A stretch of DNA of 64,000 nucleotides from Chondrosia reniformis (GCA_947172415.1 OX359198.1:5425401-5489400), one strand, 5' to 3'; shown: positions 21,701 through 35,100, numbered from the stretch's first letter. Notes: a model not told the origin generated them from the letters alone. A program made the numbers and translations.

Positions 21701-22769
21701 ACAGCCTGGTAGCACTAGCACTAGTGAAGGCCTGCTCCCAGTCAGCTAGGCTGTGCACCTGATGGACAGCCTGGTAGCACTAGCACTAGTGAAGGCCTGC
21801 TCCCAGTCAGCTAGGCTGTGCACCTGAAGGACAGCCTGGTAGCACTAGCACTAGTGAAGGCCTGCTCCCAGTCAGCTAGGCTGTGCACCTGATGGACAGC
21901 CTGGTAGCACTAGCACTAGTGAAGGCCTGCTCCCAGTCAGCTAGGCTGTGCACCTGAAGGACAGCCTGGTAGCACTAGCACTAGTGAAGGCCTGCTCCCA
22001 GTCAGCTAGGCTGTGCACCTAAAGGACAGCCTGGTAGCATTAGCACTAGTGAAGGCCTGCTCCCAGTCAGCTAGGCTGTGCACCTGAAGGACAGCCTGGT
22101 AGCACTAGCACTAGTGAAGGCCTGCTCCCAGTCAGCACTAGCTTACTAGAGGCCCTGTGCCCCATAACCATAGCTAGTTTGCATCTTTTACTTGCTTTTT
22201 GTATGCCATGGGTATATTAATAATAATGACAATAATAATATAAATATATCAAGCAACAAGTATAATTGTGGAGGTACTAGATGCGCTACCTCGTATTCGG
22301 GCACCGGATTCTTCTTGAATACGGGTGTTGTCTGTCCAAACACTATGTCAGATATTTCAGATATGAGTACGCCAGGACATTCTTTGCGCGGAGAGTCCCA
22401 AAACAGTCGATTCAAATCTTTGGATAATTGAAACTGTCTAAAATGTTTTCCCTGTCGGAGAAGCAAATTTATATAAATCTCAACATATTCCAATGCCAAC
22501 TATAAGACAGAAAGCGCCTAACAGCTAACCCTATGTCACGAGTACTTGGTTTTATGGCTGAATATAGTGCACACTGAATAAAACTTTAAAATTCTGCCAT
22601 AGTATCTCTACAGATACGAATTATGCCTTAATACCTTTTTAGTTGCCTTTAGCAGAGAAGCGCCAGCGGTTAGTTCGCTCACAGCAGCAATAACTTCAGG
22701 TTTTTCTGATTCCTTCTGCGAATCGCTTTCAAAAAGTGACGATGCTGGGCTATCTTCGGAGGAGGACAT
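15739..22769 (-). CDS. PH-RCC1-FYVE protein (plant PRAF-like architecture)
   Basis: Fourteen exons, written here in minus-strand order by plus coordinates: 22635-22769, 22290-22499, 21053-21145, 19677-19806, 19417-19572, 19001-19159, 18215-18361, 17579-17725, 17405-17501, 17118-17173, 16881-17045, 16494-16572, 16256-16415, 15739-15882. The total is 1878 nt, 625 aa, all phases matching. Residues 46-150 form a PH domain (strand motifs FGQTTPVFKK, LSFSLLY, SLDLICSSKEQF). Residues 190-555 hold seven RCC1 repeats (TWGSGDCGVLG, SWGSGLYGRLG, IWGGNDRGQLG and others), a full seven-blade propeller. Residues 556-615 form a FYVE finger with WVPD, RRRHHCRKCGG and RVCDRC and all eight zinc Cys (565, 568, 581, 584, 589, 592, 611, 614). 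FYVE domains of this type bind PI3P on endosomes; RCC1 blades suggest a GTPase partner. The plant BRX domain is absent. Confidence 0.92.
16625..16810 (+). repeat. Copy of the roughly 200-bp dispersed repeat
   Basis: Shows the same ordered blocks as the copy at 660, within an intron of the PH-RCC1-FYVE gene. An inverted partial copy lies at about 16044-16150 in the next intron, and a truncated copy at about 18484-18625. Confidence 0.8.
17738..17880. repeat. Minisatellite, 29-31-bp unit
   Basis: About five copies containing CAACTTGTTACTAAGCAACA, directly upstream (minus strand) of the RCC1 exon that begins at 17725. Confidence 0.85.
17950..18130. mobile_element. Foldback element
   Basis: The left arm (TTATGAAGTCAAAATA, AGTTATTTCATCACCA, CTCTCATATGG) is repeated in inverse at the right, giving arms of about 60 bp. 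Intronic, no coding sequence. Confidence 0.75.
18358..18436. repeat. GTGTGAGAGA microsatellite at a splice acceptor
   Basis: The minus-strand reading is a CTCACACTCT tract that directly forms the polypyrimidine tract of the exon starting at 18361. Confidence 0.85.
20036..20440. repeat. Minisatellite, 31-bp unit
   Basis: About twelve copies containing ACATTACTACCTTATAG and ATGAACTAAATAT, in an intron of the PH-RCC1-FYVE gene. Confidence 0.95.
20615..20830. mobile_element. Foldback element with hairpin-motif arms
   Basis: Two arms of about 60 bp in inverted orientation, each with TTCGGTCCGTGGACCTTCAT (or its complement) and AATTAATAGAA. The middle holds no gene. Both arms carry the CTGATGA...GAAA motif discussed under findings. 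Confidence 0.85.
21511..22135. repeat. Minisatellite, 65-bp unit
   Basis: Nearly ten copies of a 65-bp unit containing GGTAGCACTAGCACTAGTG and CCTGCTCCCAGTCAG. Variants alternate between GATGGACAGC and GAAGGACAGC, hinting at a 130-bp higher-order unit. It lies in the intron between PH-domain exons 2 and 3 of the PH-RCC1-FYVE gene. Confidence 0.95.
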
Positions 22770-23153
22770 GATTCAAATTAACAATTAACTGGTATACGCG
22801 TTAGGCAGTCATCCATCTTGTCAATTAGGTGTAGCTACTATTATAGAGCTCAGCATTTCTATGTTAAATTCTTATGTGCGTATACTATATAATTTCATGT
22901 ATGTATAATGAGCTAAACAGCAGCATTTGCATAAAATTTCAACGTTTTCGACTATATTTTCCATAGTCCCAGGTTAATATCGTACAACTGAATGCAACGA
23001 AGTCTAAGTAGGCAGAGTTCGGCATGACGTTTTGATGATGCTTCATGAAGTCAGCATCACATGGTTTAGACTTAAAAATGGCCGCCAGCTGGTAGCCATA
23101 GGCCATAGATACCCGTTGGGTTCGGCTGGTTATTAACAAAAAGAAAAACAGAA
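22770..23153. promoter_or_regulatory. Divergent intergenic region between PH-RCC1-FYVE and MASK genes
   Basis: Only 384 bp separate the two start codons, which point away from each other. The stretch must carry both 5' UTRs and both core promoters. No TATA box stands out. Confidence 0.6.
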
Positions 23154-26100
23154 ATGACCAGTGAAAAATCAGAAGAGGAAGTGTGTCCCCCCTCGCCTCT
23201 CCAGCTCCCAAACTATCTTCTAGGTGAGACCCGATTACGCGTCTTCGTAAGTCTATAACAGAGTATCCAGAACGCCAGGTGTATAGACTGAAGGTTGAAT
23301 GTATGTACTCATTGGCTATTCAATACGTGTAAGTGTGTGTCGACGGCTTCCCTATTTACTGAAGAGCGCGTTCCCTTCATATAGTTGTCACGGGGTAAGA
23401 CCGTCATAATTTAACAGCCTGTGGCTTAGGAAATGTATAGTAACGAGCATTACGAAAAAGAAGGAATCACCTTTTCAACTGTAAAAGCCACATTTGTAGT
23501 AGCACTTACGTACAAGATGCCAATAGGAAAGAACTGTATATAATCTAATGTAATTTAAGTTGTCATATATGTATTCAATCATTGACTTCAATATGTACTG
23601 GCCAGTCAAGGCTGGTAGTGTGAAACTAATAATCTATAAAGGTAGAGGTCTGTCTTTACTGCACTTGTCTCCCTTATTTAAAGGCACACCCTCTGTTGAA
23701 AGTCCTCTAAACACAAGGGAACTCAGCCTAGTCGAAGAAGAGACACAAAAGAGGATTAAGCTTCTTCTTGAGGGCATGTTTCACATACTGAGCAAGCTTG
23801 TGTGATTCCACTTTTACTAACTTTTAGAGTTTGTTAGCCTTATACACTCTCATTCAAGGGTGTACCCCCCTCCCCCCAGTGTAAAAGGTTCAATAGAATA
23901 GTTTTAGAATGTATGAAAATGAAGTGTAGCTATGTGACTTAACCTTTAACTCTTAGTTGTGCATAATTCTCACTCAAAGAACATACTCAACGAGAAACCT
24001 ACTGATATGTACCTCCATAACACTTGGAGTGGTAATGTTCAAATCTCCAACCTCTTAATTCTTGTCTTTTAAGTGAGCACTGTTTCAATGTAACGTTTGT
24101 GTATTTCTCTGGGTTGTTGGTCGGGTCTCTGGGTTGTTGGTCGGGTCTCTGGGTTGTTGGTCGGGTCTCTGGGTTGTTGGTCGGGTCTCTGGGTTGTTGG
24201 TCGGGTCTCTGGGTTGTTGGTCGGGTCTCTGGGTTGTTGGTCGGGTCTCTGGGTTGTTGGTCGGGTCTCTGGGTTGTTGGTCGGGTCTCTGGGTTGTTGG
24301 TCGGGTCTCTGGGTTGTTGGTCGGGTCTCTGGGTTGTTGGTCGGGTCTCTGGGTTGTTGGTCGGGTCTCTGGGTTGTTGGTCGGGTCTCTGGGTTGTTGG
24401 TTGGATCTCTGGGTTGTTGGTTGGGTCGCTGGGTTGTTGGTTGGATCTCTGGGTTGTTGGTTGGGTCACTGGGTTGTTGGTCGGGTCTCTGGGTTGTTGG
24501 TCGGGTCTCTGGGTTGTTGGTCGGGTCACTGGGTTGTTTTACAGTTGACTGACTAAACATTGTTATGATTTCAAAGGCAGCCATTTTGCCTTTAGTCATT
24601 GAAACCTTGTTACACACTTAGGTACTAGTGAACTCTCAAAATTGGATCCACAAACCTTTTCTGACCCGGAGATTCTTCGAAGGTTGACATCTTCGGTATC
24701 TACTGCTTTAGATGAAGCAGCTAATGCTCTCTCAAAGATGAGAAATGATTCCAATAGAAATGGACCATCAGCCACGCCTCTTAGCACACAGAATACACCC
24801 ACACACAGTGTGTGAGTTAACGTCAGCTCTATATATGTAATAGTATGTTTCATTTGACCGCTCTCTCTCCCTCCATCTCTTTCACTCACACTCTCTCTCT
24901 CCCTCCATCTCTTTCACTCACTCACTCTCTCCCCTTCCTCTCTTTCTCTTCATCTCTCCACTCCCACTCTCTCCGTCTCTCTCCCTACCCCCTGCCCTCT
25001 CTCACTCCACCTCGTCCGCTTTTCTCATTCATGTTAACTTTCATCTCTCTTCACTCTACTCACATTTTGTTTGATTAGATTGTCTCTGGAGGAAAGCTCT
25101 CGGATGTTAGCGGAGGCCTGTAGTCAAGGAGATTGGCTGGCTGTTCAGAGGTTGCTATCTCAGAGCCGTAACATTCATGAACCGGGAGAAGATGGCGAGA
25201 GCTTGCTATCACTAGCTTGCTCTGCAGGCTACTATGAACTAGTTGAAGTGCTGCTGAGAATGAGAGCTGGCGTTGATGACAGAGGACTCAAAGGTAGGTC
25301 TTATTCAATTAGTGAGATTCCTTTTAGAAATTATCACAAGGAAGGGTAAGTATTTATATACTAAAGATTATAGGGGCAACCTAGTTTAGTATATTTGGGT
25401 ACCCCCAATATTGGCCAATTAGTACCCTGGGATAGAGGTCTTACTCTTTACCAGAGCTCCTCCCATTTTGAAAAATGGCTGACCAGGTGACTTTATGTCC
25501 AGAGTTTTGTGATAATCCCAGTATAAGCATACACTTGTGAAATTGTTTACTCTCTAAGGACATATTTACTTTTCTACTTGTGTGTGGGTTTATTCGAAAT
25601 AAATCTAAAATACAAAACATTAAAGTCATAGTGTGTGTGTATGTGCACATTACAAGTACATAACAACCATACCATCTGTACTACATGAAGGGTACACAAA
25701 CAATTAACAGGTAGTGTTGGATTGAACTTGTTTGTGTGGAGGAATCAGTATTATACGTTATATAGTTATTGAAAAAGATTATCATTTAGGTAGATTACAT
25801 ATCAGGCTTTGTATGCTACCTCAGGGATAATGGTGTTTTAGAATACTTGTGTATTTCCCATTTTAAAGGCTGAAGAAGATGTCACTGATTTTGTCTAATA
25901 CAGGCTCATACATACTTATATATACATATTTTACTTCCTACTGTTGACAAGTGTATTTATGTCATTTTCTTACGTACATCCATTTATGATTCTCTGTCTG
26001 GTTGCTAGGTGACAGTACTCCATTGATGGAAGCTGCCAGTGGAGGTTATGCTGATATTGTAAAGCTTCTCTTGGAGCATGGTGCAGATGTCAATGCCAAG

Positions 26101-29100
26101 TCAGCTGCAGGTAACTACTTTTGCTGTAAAGTATTTAAAGTACATACGTACATTAAGAGAGTTTCTTTTTAAAAATATCACAAGGTAGGATCAAATACAA
26201 TATGCATAGTAACACTTTGAGATGGAAACCTACTTCAATATCTTTGTTTGCTATGAAAAAATTAGCAATTTGACTTTCTTGAAGGAGTGGGAGGCACCCT
26301 CCCCCCGCCCCCTTAAAAGAGACCCTGGTATATATGTAGTGAACATATCAGCAAGTACGTAGTATATGCAAGTGGTAACTATTAGCAGGTTAACGTTACC
26401 TTTTTATGATCAGTACTAGTAAACACATTAGCAAGTACGTATCTAGTATATATGTGTATTGTCGTATTGTTGCTACGTACGTACGTATGTATATGTACGT
26501 ATGCAGGACTGTATATACGTACATAAAGTGTATCAGTAACAAGCATAATAGAGATCATATGTACATACCCACTCGCCCCCTTAAAAGAGACCCTGGTACA
26601 TACGTACGTATGTAGTGAACATATCAGCAAGTACGTAGTATATGCAAGTGGTAACCATTAGCAGATTAACGTTACCTTTTTATGATCAGTACTGTATGTA
26701 GTGAACATACAAGTGTGTAGTATTTTATATACATTAAGTGTATCAGTAACAAACACAATAGAGATTTACATACCTACCCTATGTGTCCTATTTCATTGTA
26801 GGCAATACTGCTCTGACATATGCTTGCTGTGGAGGTTTTGAAGACGTGGTAGTGTTGCTGCTGGATGCAGGAGCTGATGTTGAAGAACCAAATGAGAATG
26901 GTCACACTCCCCTAATGGAGGCTGCGTCAGGAGGCCATATTGGTTAGCGGAATGGTGTTGGTGAATGTGTGTATATTTGTGTTGGTGACAGGACACACTG
27001 ACAGTGTGGAGTGACTAACACCTTAGACAGATTCTTGTAGGTAGAGCTAGATTTAGCACCCAATGTATACATTATAGAATTGTAGATACATTTGATCTTG
27101 AAAATGGAGGAACAGGTAGAGGAACTCTGGTAGAGAATGTTTTTAACTAACTAAGCATTTTATAAACAAATTGTAATTATTCCACACCTTTTGACATCAC
27201 CAGATGTCACACCCTTTCCCCATTTAAACTACACAGCTTGTTTTCCCATTCCTCATATATTGCTGATGAAGACCTCCGGGTTGAAACATCCTAAATCCAT
27301 GTTGCTGATGCTCAATAAGGCTTTATTCTCAAACAAATTATGAATACAGTTAATCTGTAATTTTTGGTGCAAAACTTAAGAAACACATCTGTTCAGTGTT
27401 CCTTTAAGTAGCCATTTTCTTGTGGTTTTTCTCACATGTAGCTAGGCAATTTTTGTAAAATGAAGTTATGAAGTCAGTAAAGTTTCAAAGCTCTGTGAAT
27501 CCTGATACCCAGTTGCCATGCCAACCAAACATGCCAAAGTGTACCTGATATTAATGTAATACCAATTAATGGCAGTCTTTAAGGCATGTTACACTGCCTA
27601 ATGTACTTTATTGATAGTCTTAAGTGCTCCTAGGCCTAGTGCTCTCTTTGTGGAAGCATTATCAGCTGATATTGCTAATGTAAGATCCTAATGGACTGTT
27701 ATGTGGTTGGATGATTGCACTGTTTGTGAATGCAGTGCAGATACAAGTGATTGGATATAAGCATTAAGTAAACACCACAATTACAATTTAAAACATATAA
27801 TATTGTTTATCTGGTAGTGTGTGTGTTCACAAGCCTAATTGTAGCTTTACCACTGCTAAAATGGTTGTGGTTTTGGGATATCAGGTGTGATATGTTTCTA
27901 TCACTTTAGGTGTGGCTGGCTTGCTGTTGAACTACAAAGCTAACATTAACAAACACTCCTCAGAGTTCAAGGAGTCTGCGCTCACACTAGCCTGCTACAA
28001 GGGTCATCTTGGAATGGTCAGGTTCTTGTTAGAGAAAGGAGCAGATCAGGAACACAAGACAGACGAGATGCACACTGCACTCATGGAGGCTTCGATGGTC
28101 AGTTACTATGGCAATGTCATGTGATTTTTACTCTGTATATTGTTCAACATTCCTATCATTAATTATTGTATAGTTGTGTCTTTTTGACTAAAATATGCAT
28201 CAAATTACATTTAGATGATATGGATTTTTTCTAACTGTGCCAAACTTATCTTTGAGATAGTTCATCTTTAGTCTTCTGAGCGTCTAGAGATGTAGTTTGT
28301 TTTCTGGAGAGTCGGATGTTTTAACCCCTGGGGGTCTTCTTCAGTAACTGATAGTGACTGCTGGAGGTTGCCTCTTTTATAGAACCATCCGACTCTGTAG
28401 AAAACAGACTGTGTCTCTACACGTTCAAAAGACCAAAGATAAGTCATCTCAAATTGCATTTAACATGTGAAGATCTAAAATTGGTTTCTTTGACCAGTTT
28501 TCTTTCTGTGAATTATTATTCCAATGTTAATTAAGCATCTAGTATTGTTTACCATTATTCTTGCAACTCTGTTGCCATGGTTACTTGACCTTCTCTTCCC
28601 TCAGGATGGTCATGTTGATGTTGCCCGTCTGCTACTGGATCACGGAGCCCATGTGAACATGCCAAAGGACAGTTTTGAATCACCTTTGACCTTAGCGTCC
28701 TGTGGAGGGCACTACGACCTTGCTGCCCTGCTGATATCCCGAGGTGCTCAGCTCGAGGAAACTAACGATGAAGGGTAGGTCCACTGACGTCACACACGTG
28801 TGATAGCAGTGATATAGCAGCCCGTGATGGTACTGACAAGCATATGTCTGACCACGCCCCTAGGGGGCGGTGAAGAGTGCTAACTGGTGTCCACTGAGGC
28901 TACATGCTAGTTTGCCACCATTACAGATGAGATGCCTGATCATGTGATAGTCATGTGATCTAATTATGTGTGTTCAGGTACACTGCTCTGATGGAGGCAG
29001 CCAGAGAGGGTCACGAAGAAGTTGTCAAGTTGCTAGTTGCCAATGGTCAGTTTTTTTGATTTGTAGCAGTGTATTAGATGAAACAGTTGTGGTTTCCTTA

Positions 29101-32100
29101 TCTCCAAAGGAGCCAATGTGAACTCTACTACGGAGGAAACCCAAGAGACTGCATTGACCCTCTCCTGCTGTGGAGGTTTCTTGCCTGTTGTCCAGTACCT
29201 GGTGGGAAAAGGTGCTGATATCGAGCAAGGTGGATCCACTCCACTGATGGAGGCCGCCCAGGAGGGACATCTGGACGTGGTCAGCTACCTCATCACTCAA
29301 GGGGCCAACATTCATGCCTGTTCTGCTGCCCTGGATACTGCCCTAACATGTGCCTGCGGAAATGGCCACACAAAAGTAAAATGGGACACTGAAAATTTTC
29401 TCTGTCCTTTGTTGTGAAGACATTTAACTTCACCCTTTTTCTCTGTTTACACCCACATTAGCCACACCCCTTTTCTTCCTGGTATTGCCTACATTTAGCC
29501 ACACCCTTTTCTCCCTGGTTCCACCCATATTTAGCTCTACTACCTTAACATATTAACTCCACCCCTTTATGTCTGTTGACTTTAGAGGGCCTTCATAATT
29601 ATGTGTGAATATGCATGTAGGTTGCCATGCTGTTAGTGGATCACAATGCTGAGATTGAACACGAGAGTGAAGGTGGAAGGACACCTTTGATGAAGGCAGC
29701 TCGACAAGGACACCTTGAAACTGTGAAGTTTCTCATCGACAGAGGTACGTAGGCATATAGTAAACCTCTTGTTGAATATATTACTGTATAGCCAGAAATA
29801 TTGGCAGTGAATTTATTTTGGCAAATTGGCGATTTTCGCACAAATCGCCAAATGATGATCCACCCAAATTATGTATTATGGCATCATAGTGACATAATCT
29901 ACTGTGATGTACTGTGTAGTAACCACCAAAATTACAAATGCCAATATTTTAATCGGTCCAAAATTGCCAAATATTCTTCCCGCCAATAATTCCGGCTCTA
30001 TGGTATATGTTGGTTATAATTACTGTGATTGTATGACAGGTGCGGATGCCAATAGGTGCACTGCCAATCAGGACCATACTGTGCTATCTCTGGCCTGTGC
30101 TGGCGGACATCTTGGTGTTGTGCAATACCTCCTTTCCAAAGGGGCTGACCCAACTTCCTTACTGAAGGTACTTATTTACTTACTTGAATCATGAATATTA
30201 TTCCATGATTTAAAGTTCATTTGCCTCTTATTCTAATGTGACCTTCTCTTCTGTCTCGCAAAGGATAACTCGACCATGCTGATAGAGGCAGCCAGAGGAG
30301 GGCACACAGCTGTGGCTTGTCTGCTCTTGAAGCAAGCCATTGGCGTCCCTCCCCCCCAGGGTGAGATCTCCACCGCTGGTGTTCCATCCTTGCAACAGCA
30401 GGCTCTACTTCAGGCCTCACAAGCCGGCCTCCTTGGGGGAGTGTCCTCTATGATGCACAGTCTGGCACCGCCCATTGAAAATCAAAATTGGGATCAAGCT
30501 AAATTGGAAATGAGAAGTGAGGCTACATCGGGACCAATGGTAAGTCTCACTCTGCCATATACCATATATGTACTGTACTGTGCTGTGATGTGGTGTGTTT
30601 GGTTGTTGTTAGGTATGATGTGGTGTGATGTTGTGTGATGTGGTCTATCCCCTGTAGCAAGTACCTGGTATATCACTTACTGGGTCGTTCAACATGAGGT
30701 ATCCACCAGTCGGGGCTGGAGCCACGCCCATATCTGCTCGTCTGCCCAAGTCATCCCGAAAACGAGCACCACCCCAGATAGTGACATCTGATGAGAGCTC
30801 GTTGGAAGACCACCTAGTGCCACACCCAATGACACACCCTCTGCCTGAGCTGATGTCCAGTCAGCAGCGGCAGCCTCCCATTGGCCAGTGCTCACCTGAT
30901 GTGCCATCTGTTGCCATAGAAACACAGGCAGCCATGCTTCCGATGAAACTGCACTCCAACAGTTACCTAGGAGATTTTGATAACCTGCGCATTCCTCCCG
31001 AGTTTCTACCATCCAGGAACAGAGGTCTTTTGAAATCACTGAAAGGGTAAGTCTGTGCAGCAAGCAATATTCCTCCTGATCGCACAGCAGTGCAAGATTC
31101 ACATTTATCTCCATTGTCTCCATATTCAGTCTTGGGTATAGTAGTACCTGTTTTGTACAGTGTGTTAAATAGAGGTATAAGTCTTCAATTGAGCAATCAG
31201 CAACAAAATTCAATTAGTAGAACGTTTCGACCCGTATGTCTTCATCAGCTAAATGATGATGTGTGTACAGAATATGTATTAAATATATAGCCTACTTTCT
31301 GATTTGTAACTGTAAAACTCGTGTGAACAGGTTTGCTCATTTGTACCTGAAGGAGTGCAATGTTGCATCTCAGTGATATGGTTATGTATTCTGTGTCTGG
31401 GTTATGATCGCTTTACGTGTATTTTAGGGGAGGAATGAGAAGAGCATTCTCAATGGAGACCTTGCCACGAGAGATGATCTACGGGGGAGGGTTGGAAGGA
31501 GGAGTCAATCCCATCTACATTCCTGCTTATCCATCGATAGCCAATCAGATTGAAGAGTCAGCATTGAAGAACATGGCCATGCCAACCAAACAGGAGATAC
31601 AGCAGTTTCAGGAGGTGAGACCTGTTTCCATGGTTACTTGTGTGCTGTTTCCATAGTTACGTGTGCATCTTTCTATTGGTCAGTGATGATATAAAATGAC
31701 AAGCATATGTCATAAACTATATTCATTGATGAATACACAATAACTGAGACCAATTAAAAAAATTGCAACATTAAAGTTATTGCTTCATGTAGAGATTATT
31801 TGTTATGTTTCCATGACAACAGATGTTGATTCGAAGAGTGAGGGAAGCCCAAGAACAGATCCTACCAGGACAAGACTATCGTTACTATGGTTACGAGACT
31901 TACGATGATGAAGAGGAAGATTTTGATGATGATAGAAGTGATGTGATGGAAGGTTCAGATGATGGGAGTGATGGCAGTGATGGAGGTGATGGTGACGATG
32001 AAGATGAGGGAGATGAGGATTTGGATCTACCAGGTAAGAGGCAATGTAGAGTAAAGTGTAACTCCTATAATGCTGTCACCTCCTCCTGATCCAACAGAGC

Positions 32101-35100
32101 TGGACCTGCCTCCTGGCACCACTCTACAGCCAGCCATACCCATTGACACTCAAACAGATAGTAACCACGACACGGCTCTCACATTAGCTGCTCACGGAGG
32201 GCATGATGAACTAACAAAGCTCCTAATCACTCATGGAGCTAGCATTGAGCACAAGGACAAGAAAGGTGAGCATTTACTAGAGAAATAACTATTCTGCTGG
32301 TTCTTGAAGACCTTTTGTAATTGGTTTAAAAGAGTTTGAATGTGACACATTAGTCTATATCTTAGTAACAGTGTCTTAGTAACAGTATCTTAGTAATGGT
32401 GTCTTAGTAACAGTGTCTTAGTAACAGTATCTTAGTAACGGTATCTTAGTAACAGTGTCTTAGTAACTATCAAGCAGGGTGAATGTCAACTAAGTAAGTA
32501 CCCTTGTCCTCTTGTAGGTTGCACTCCTCTGATTTTGGCTTCTGGTGGAGGCCATGCTATCACTGTTCAGATCCTGTTGGAACATGGAGCCAACGTGGAA
32601 GCCATAAGCGATCGCACCAAGGACACCGCACTCTCATTGGCTTGTTCTGGAGGGAGGCAGGAGGTGGGTGGACAGCGATGAGTGGAACCACTATTGTATA
32701 CTTGTAGCGCTAGCATGTTCACATTACTACGTACGTATATACATACTGTACGTAGTTAGAATTATCAGTAGAAATTAATTTAGCTGTTTGGAAGTACATG
32801 AGTTAAATGATAATTTATGAAGTATAAGTGATTGGTACGGTTAATAATGTACGAGTAATCAAATACATCACTTTCCTACATGCTATGCCTACTCTGTAAT
32901 AAATTAAAAGCCTATAGGGAACTAAATCTGATGAGAGCTTTGGATGAGGATACAGGAGTCTTCTCTTTCTTCTCTTCTGCTCTACTGGGCCAGACAGCTG
33001 TTTCTGGGAATTCCACCCTTCATCAGTGAACCTAGGAATCTTTGTCTTTTCTTGATCTTTGTGAACCCTTGGCTCTTGACTTGTACGTACACGTGTCATG
33101 TACTGAATGTTGACTTTAGGTTGTTGACATTTTGCTGGCGAAAGGTGCCAACTTTGAGCACAGAAATGTGTCAGACTACACTCCTCTATCTCTGGCCGCC
33201 TCAGGAGGATATGTACCCATCATGAAGGCACTGTTACGATCAGGAGCTGACGTCAACTCAAGGTATGTACATGAGATAGCCTCCTTTGATAAATGTACCA
33301 TTTGGATAGGTGGAAATATTGTAGTGATGAATTAGTTTTACTTTTTGTTAAAATAGACAAAGCCATAGAGGTAGTAAAAAGGATTAATGTGAAAAAGATT
33401 TACTCTCCTAATAAGTATCCTAATTTATTGAGACTTACTATTTAAAACAAAATTGAACGTTTCGACCCGGAGGTCTTCATCAGCATATGGACTCTCCTAA
33501 GTATCACTTTAACTAGTGCTGAGTCTAAATAATATTCTCCTTATCTTAAGCCTCGGTGGATGCTATCATTATGAATGCTGATTCCAGCTACCCTCAGGTC
33601 ATTAAGAGTATATACATGCTTATATTGTGTGGTAATTTCCCTTAGAACTGGTAGCAAGTTGGGTATTTCCCCCCTCATGTTGGCTGCTATGAATGGTCAC
33701 ACCCAAGCTGTCAAGCTGCTACTGGACCATGGGGCAGACATCAATGCTCAGGTACTTCCACTCTTCTCAATCCTCTGCTCCTCCCTGTCTCAACTACAAT
33801 ATGATGACCCCGCCTCCTTTAGATTGAGACCAATCGAAACACGGCCCTCACCCTGGCCTGTTTCCAAGGTCGCCATGAAGTGGTGAGCCTGCTGTGTGAG
33901 CATGGAGCTAACGTGGAGCACAGGGCAAAGACCGGTTTGACTCCTCTGATGGAGGCGGCTTCCGGTGGCTACTATGAGGTTGGGAAAGTGCTGATTCAGC
34001 AGGTAAGACACCTGCAGCTCTACCTCGCCCACCACAATGTACATTGTAAAGGTTTAATGTACTAATTCAGAATATTTTGAAGTACGTACATATATATTGT
34101 GGAAGATCTTCCTTGGAAGACCTTTATACTAGTCACATTACAGGTTTCCATACTTTGTTATGACCATACGTATGAAGTGTCAGCTACGTACGTATGATAG
34201 AATTAATATACTATGTCCTATTGCAAGGTTATTGGCACTTTTAGATTTTGTATACTAAATAACCTCAATTTGGGAATTCCTGCTGTAGAAAGTAGAATTA
34301 TGAATCAATAACTCATAAGATGGTAAACACCATTTTGCATACATTATAGGTTTGAGTATTAAATATGTATTACACAATCAGTGGGACCTCAGGTCCAGTA
34401 GGAAGAAATATCATAGTACTACAGTTCCTCTGTAATATTATATTGTCCCAAGCACATGAAGAGTATTAAGTATTGTTTCTGCCTGTTCAGTGAATTAGTA
34501 GGAATTACTACGTACTGTAGTTGCTAAATGTCAAGCCAGTGACTCTATACATTGTGTATACGTATCTATGAAATCATGCTTACATACGTACACTCTGGTT
34601 TCATAGGGAGCAGACGTCAATGCTCCTCCGGTGCCCTCCTCCAAGGACACGGCCCTAACCATAGCATCCGACAAGGGCCACGTCAAATTTGTTAGCCTGA
34701 GTGTCAAAAGTGGCGCCTACACTGATGCCAAGAACAAGAAGGGAAATACCCCTCTCTGGCTGGCTGCTAATGGCAAGTTAAAATTTACAATTGTTTGTAC
34801 ACCTGGTAACATGTGTTGCATGTATGCTATCAATTTAGGCGGCCATCTTGACGTTGTCAAGTGTCTCCTAATGGCACGTGCTGACCCTGACATTCAAGAC
34901 AACAGAAAGGTCTCATGCTTGATGGCTGCTTTCAGAAAAGTAAGGACCTAATGCAGCAGCACAACAGTTCTTTATTCACCCAATCACTTTGTCTCTTTAT
35001 TCACTCAATCACTTTGTCTCTTTACTCACCCTATCACTTTGTCTCTTGTACAGGGACACGTGAAGGTTGTCAAGTACTTGCTAGACTTTGTGTCTCAATT

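Noticed and set aside
22188-22290. Hydrophobic C-terminal extension of the PH exon (LYLLLDIFILLLSLLLIYP)
   Set aside because: This is intron read-through after the donor at 22289; the PH domain continues in the exon at 21053-21145.
24108-24540. CRISPR-like array
   Set aside because: Units are contiguous 20-mers without unique spacers, in a eukaryotic intron.
23999-24617. Frames rich in RPTTQRPDQQP and GLLVGSLGCW
   Set aside because: Both come from the 20-bp minisatellite in MASK intron 1; its sequence repeats nearly perfectly and is open in many frames.
34631-34951. Continuous MASK exon through 34773-34838
   Set aside because: The open reading continues only because the intron lacks stops; the ankyrin consensus (AANGGHLDVV) is restored when the GC-AG intron is removed.
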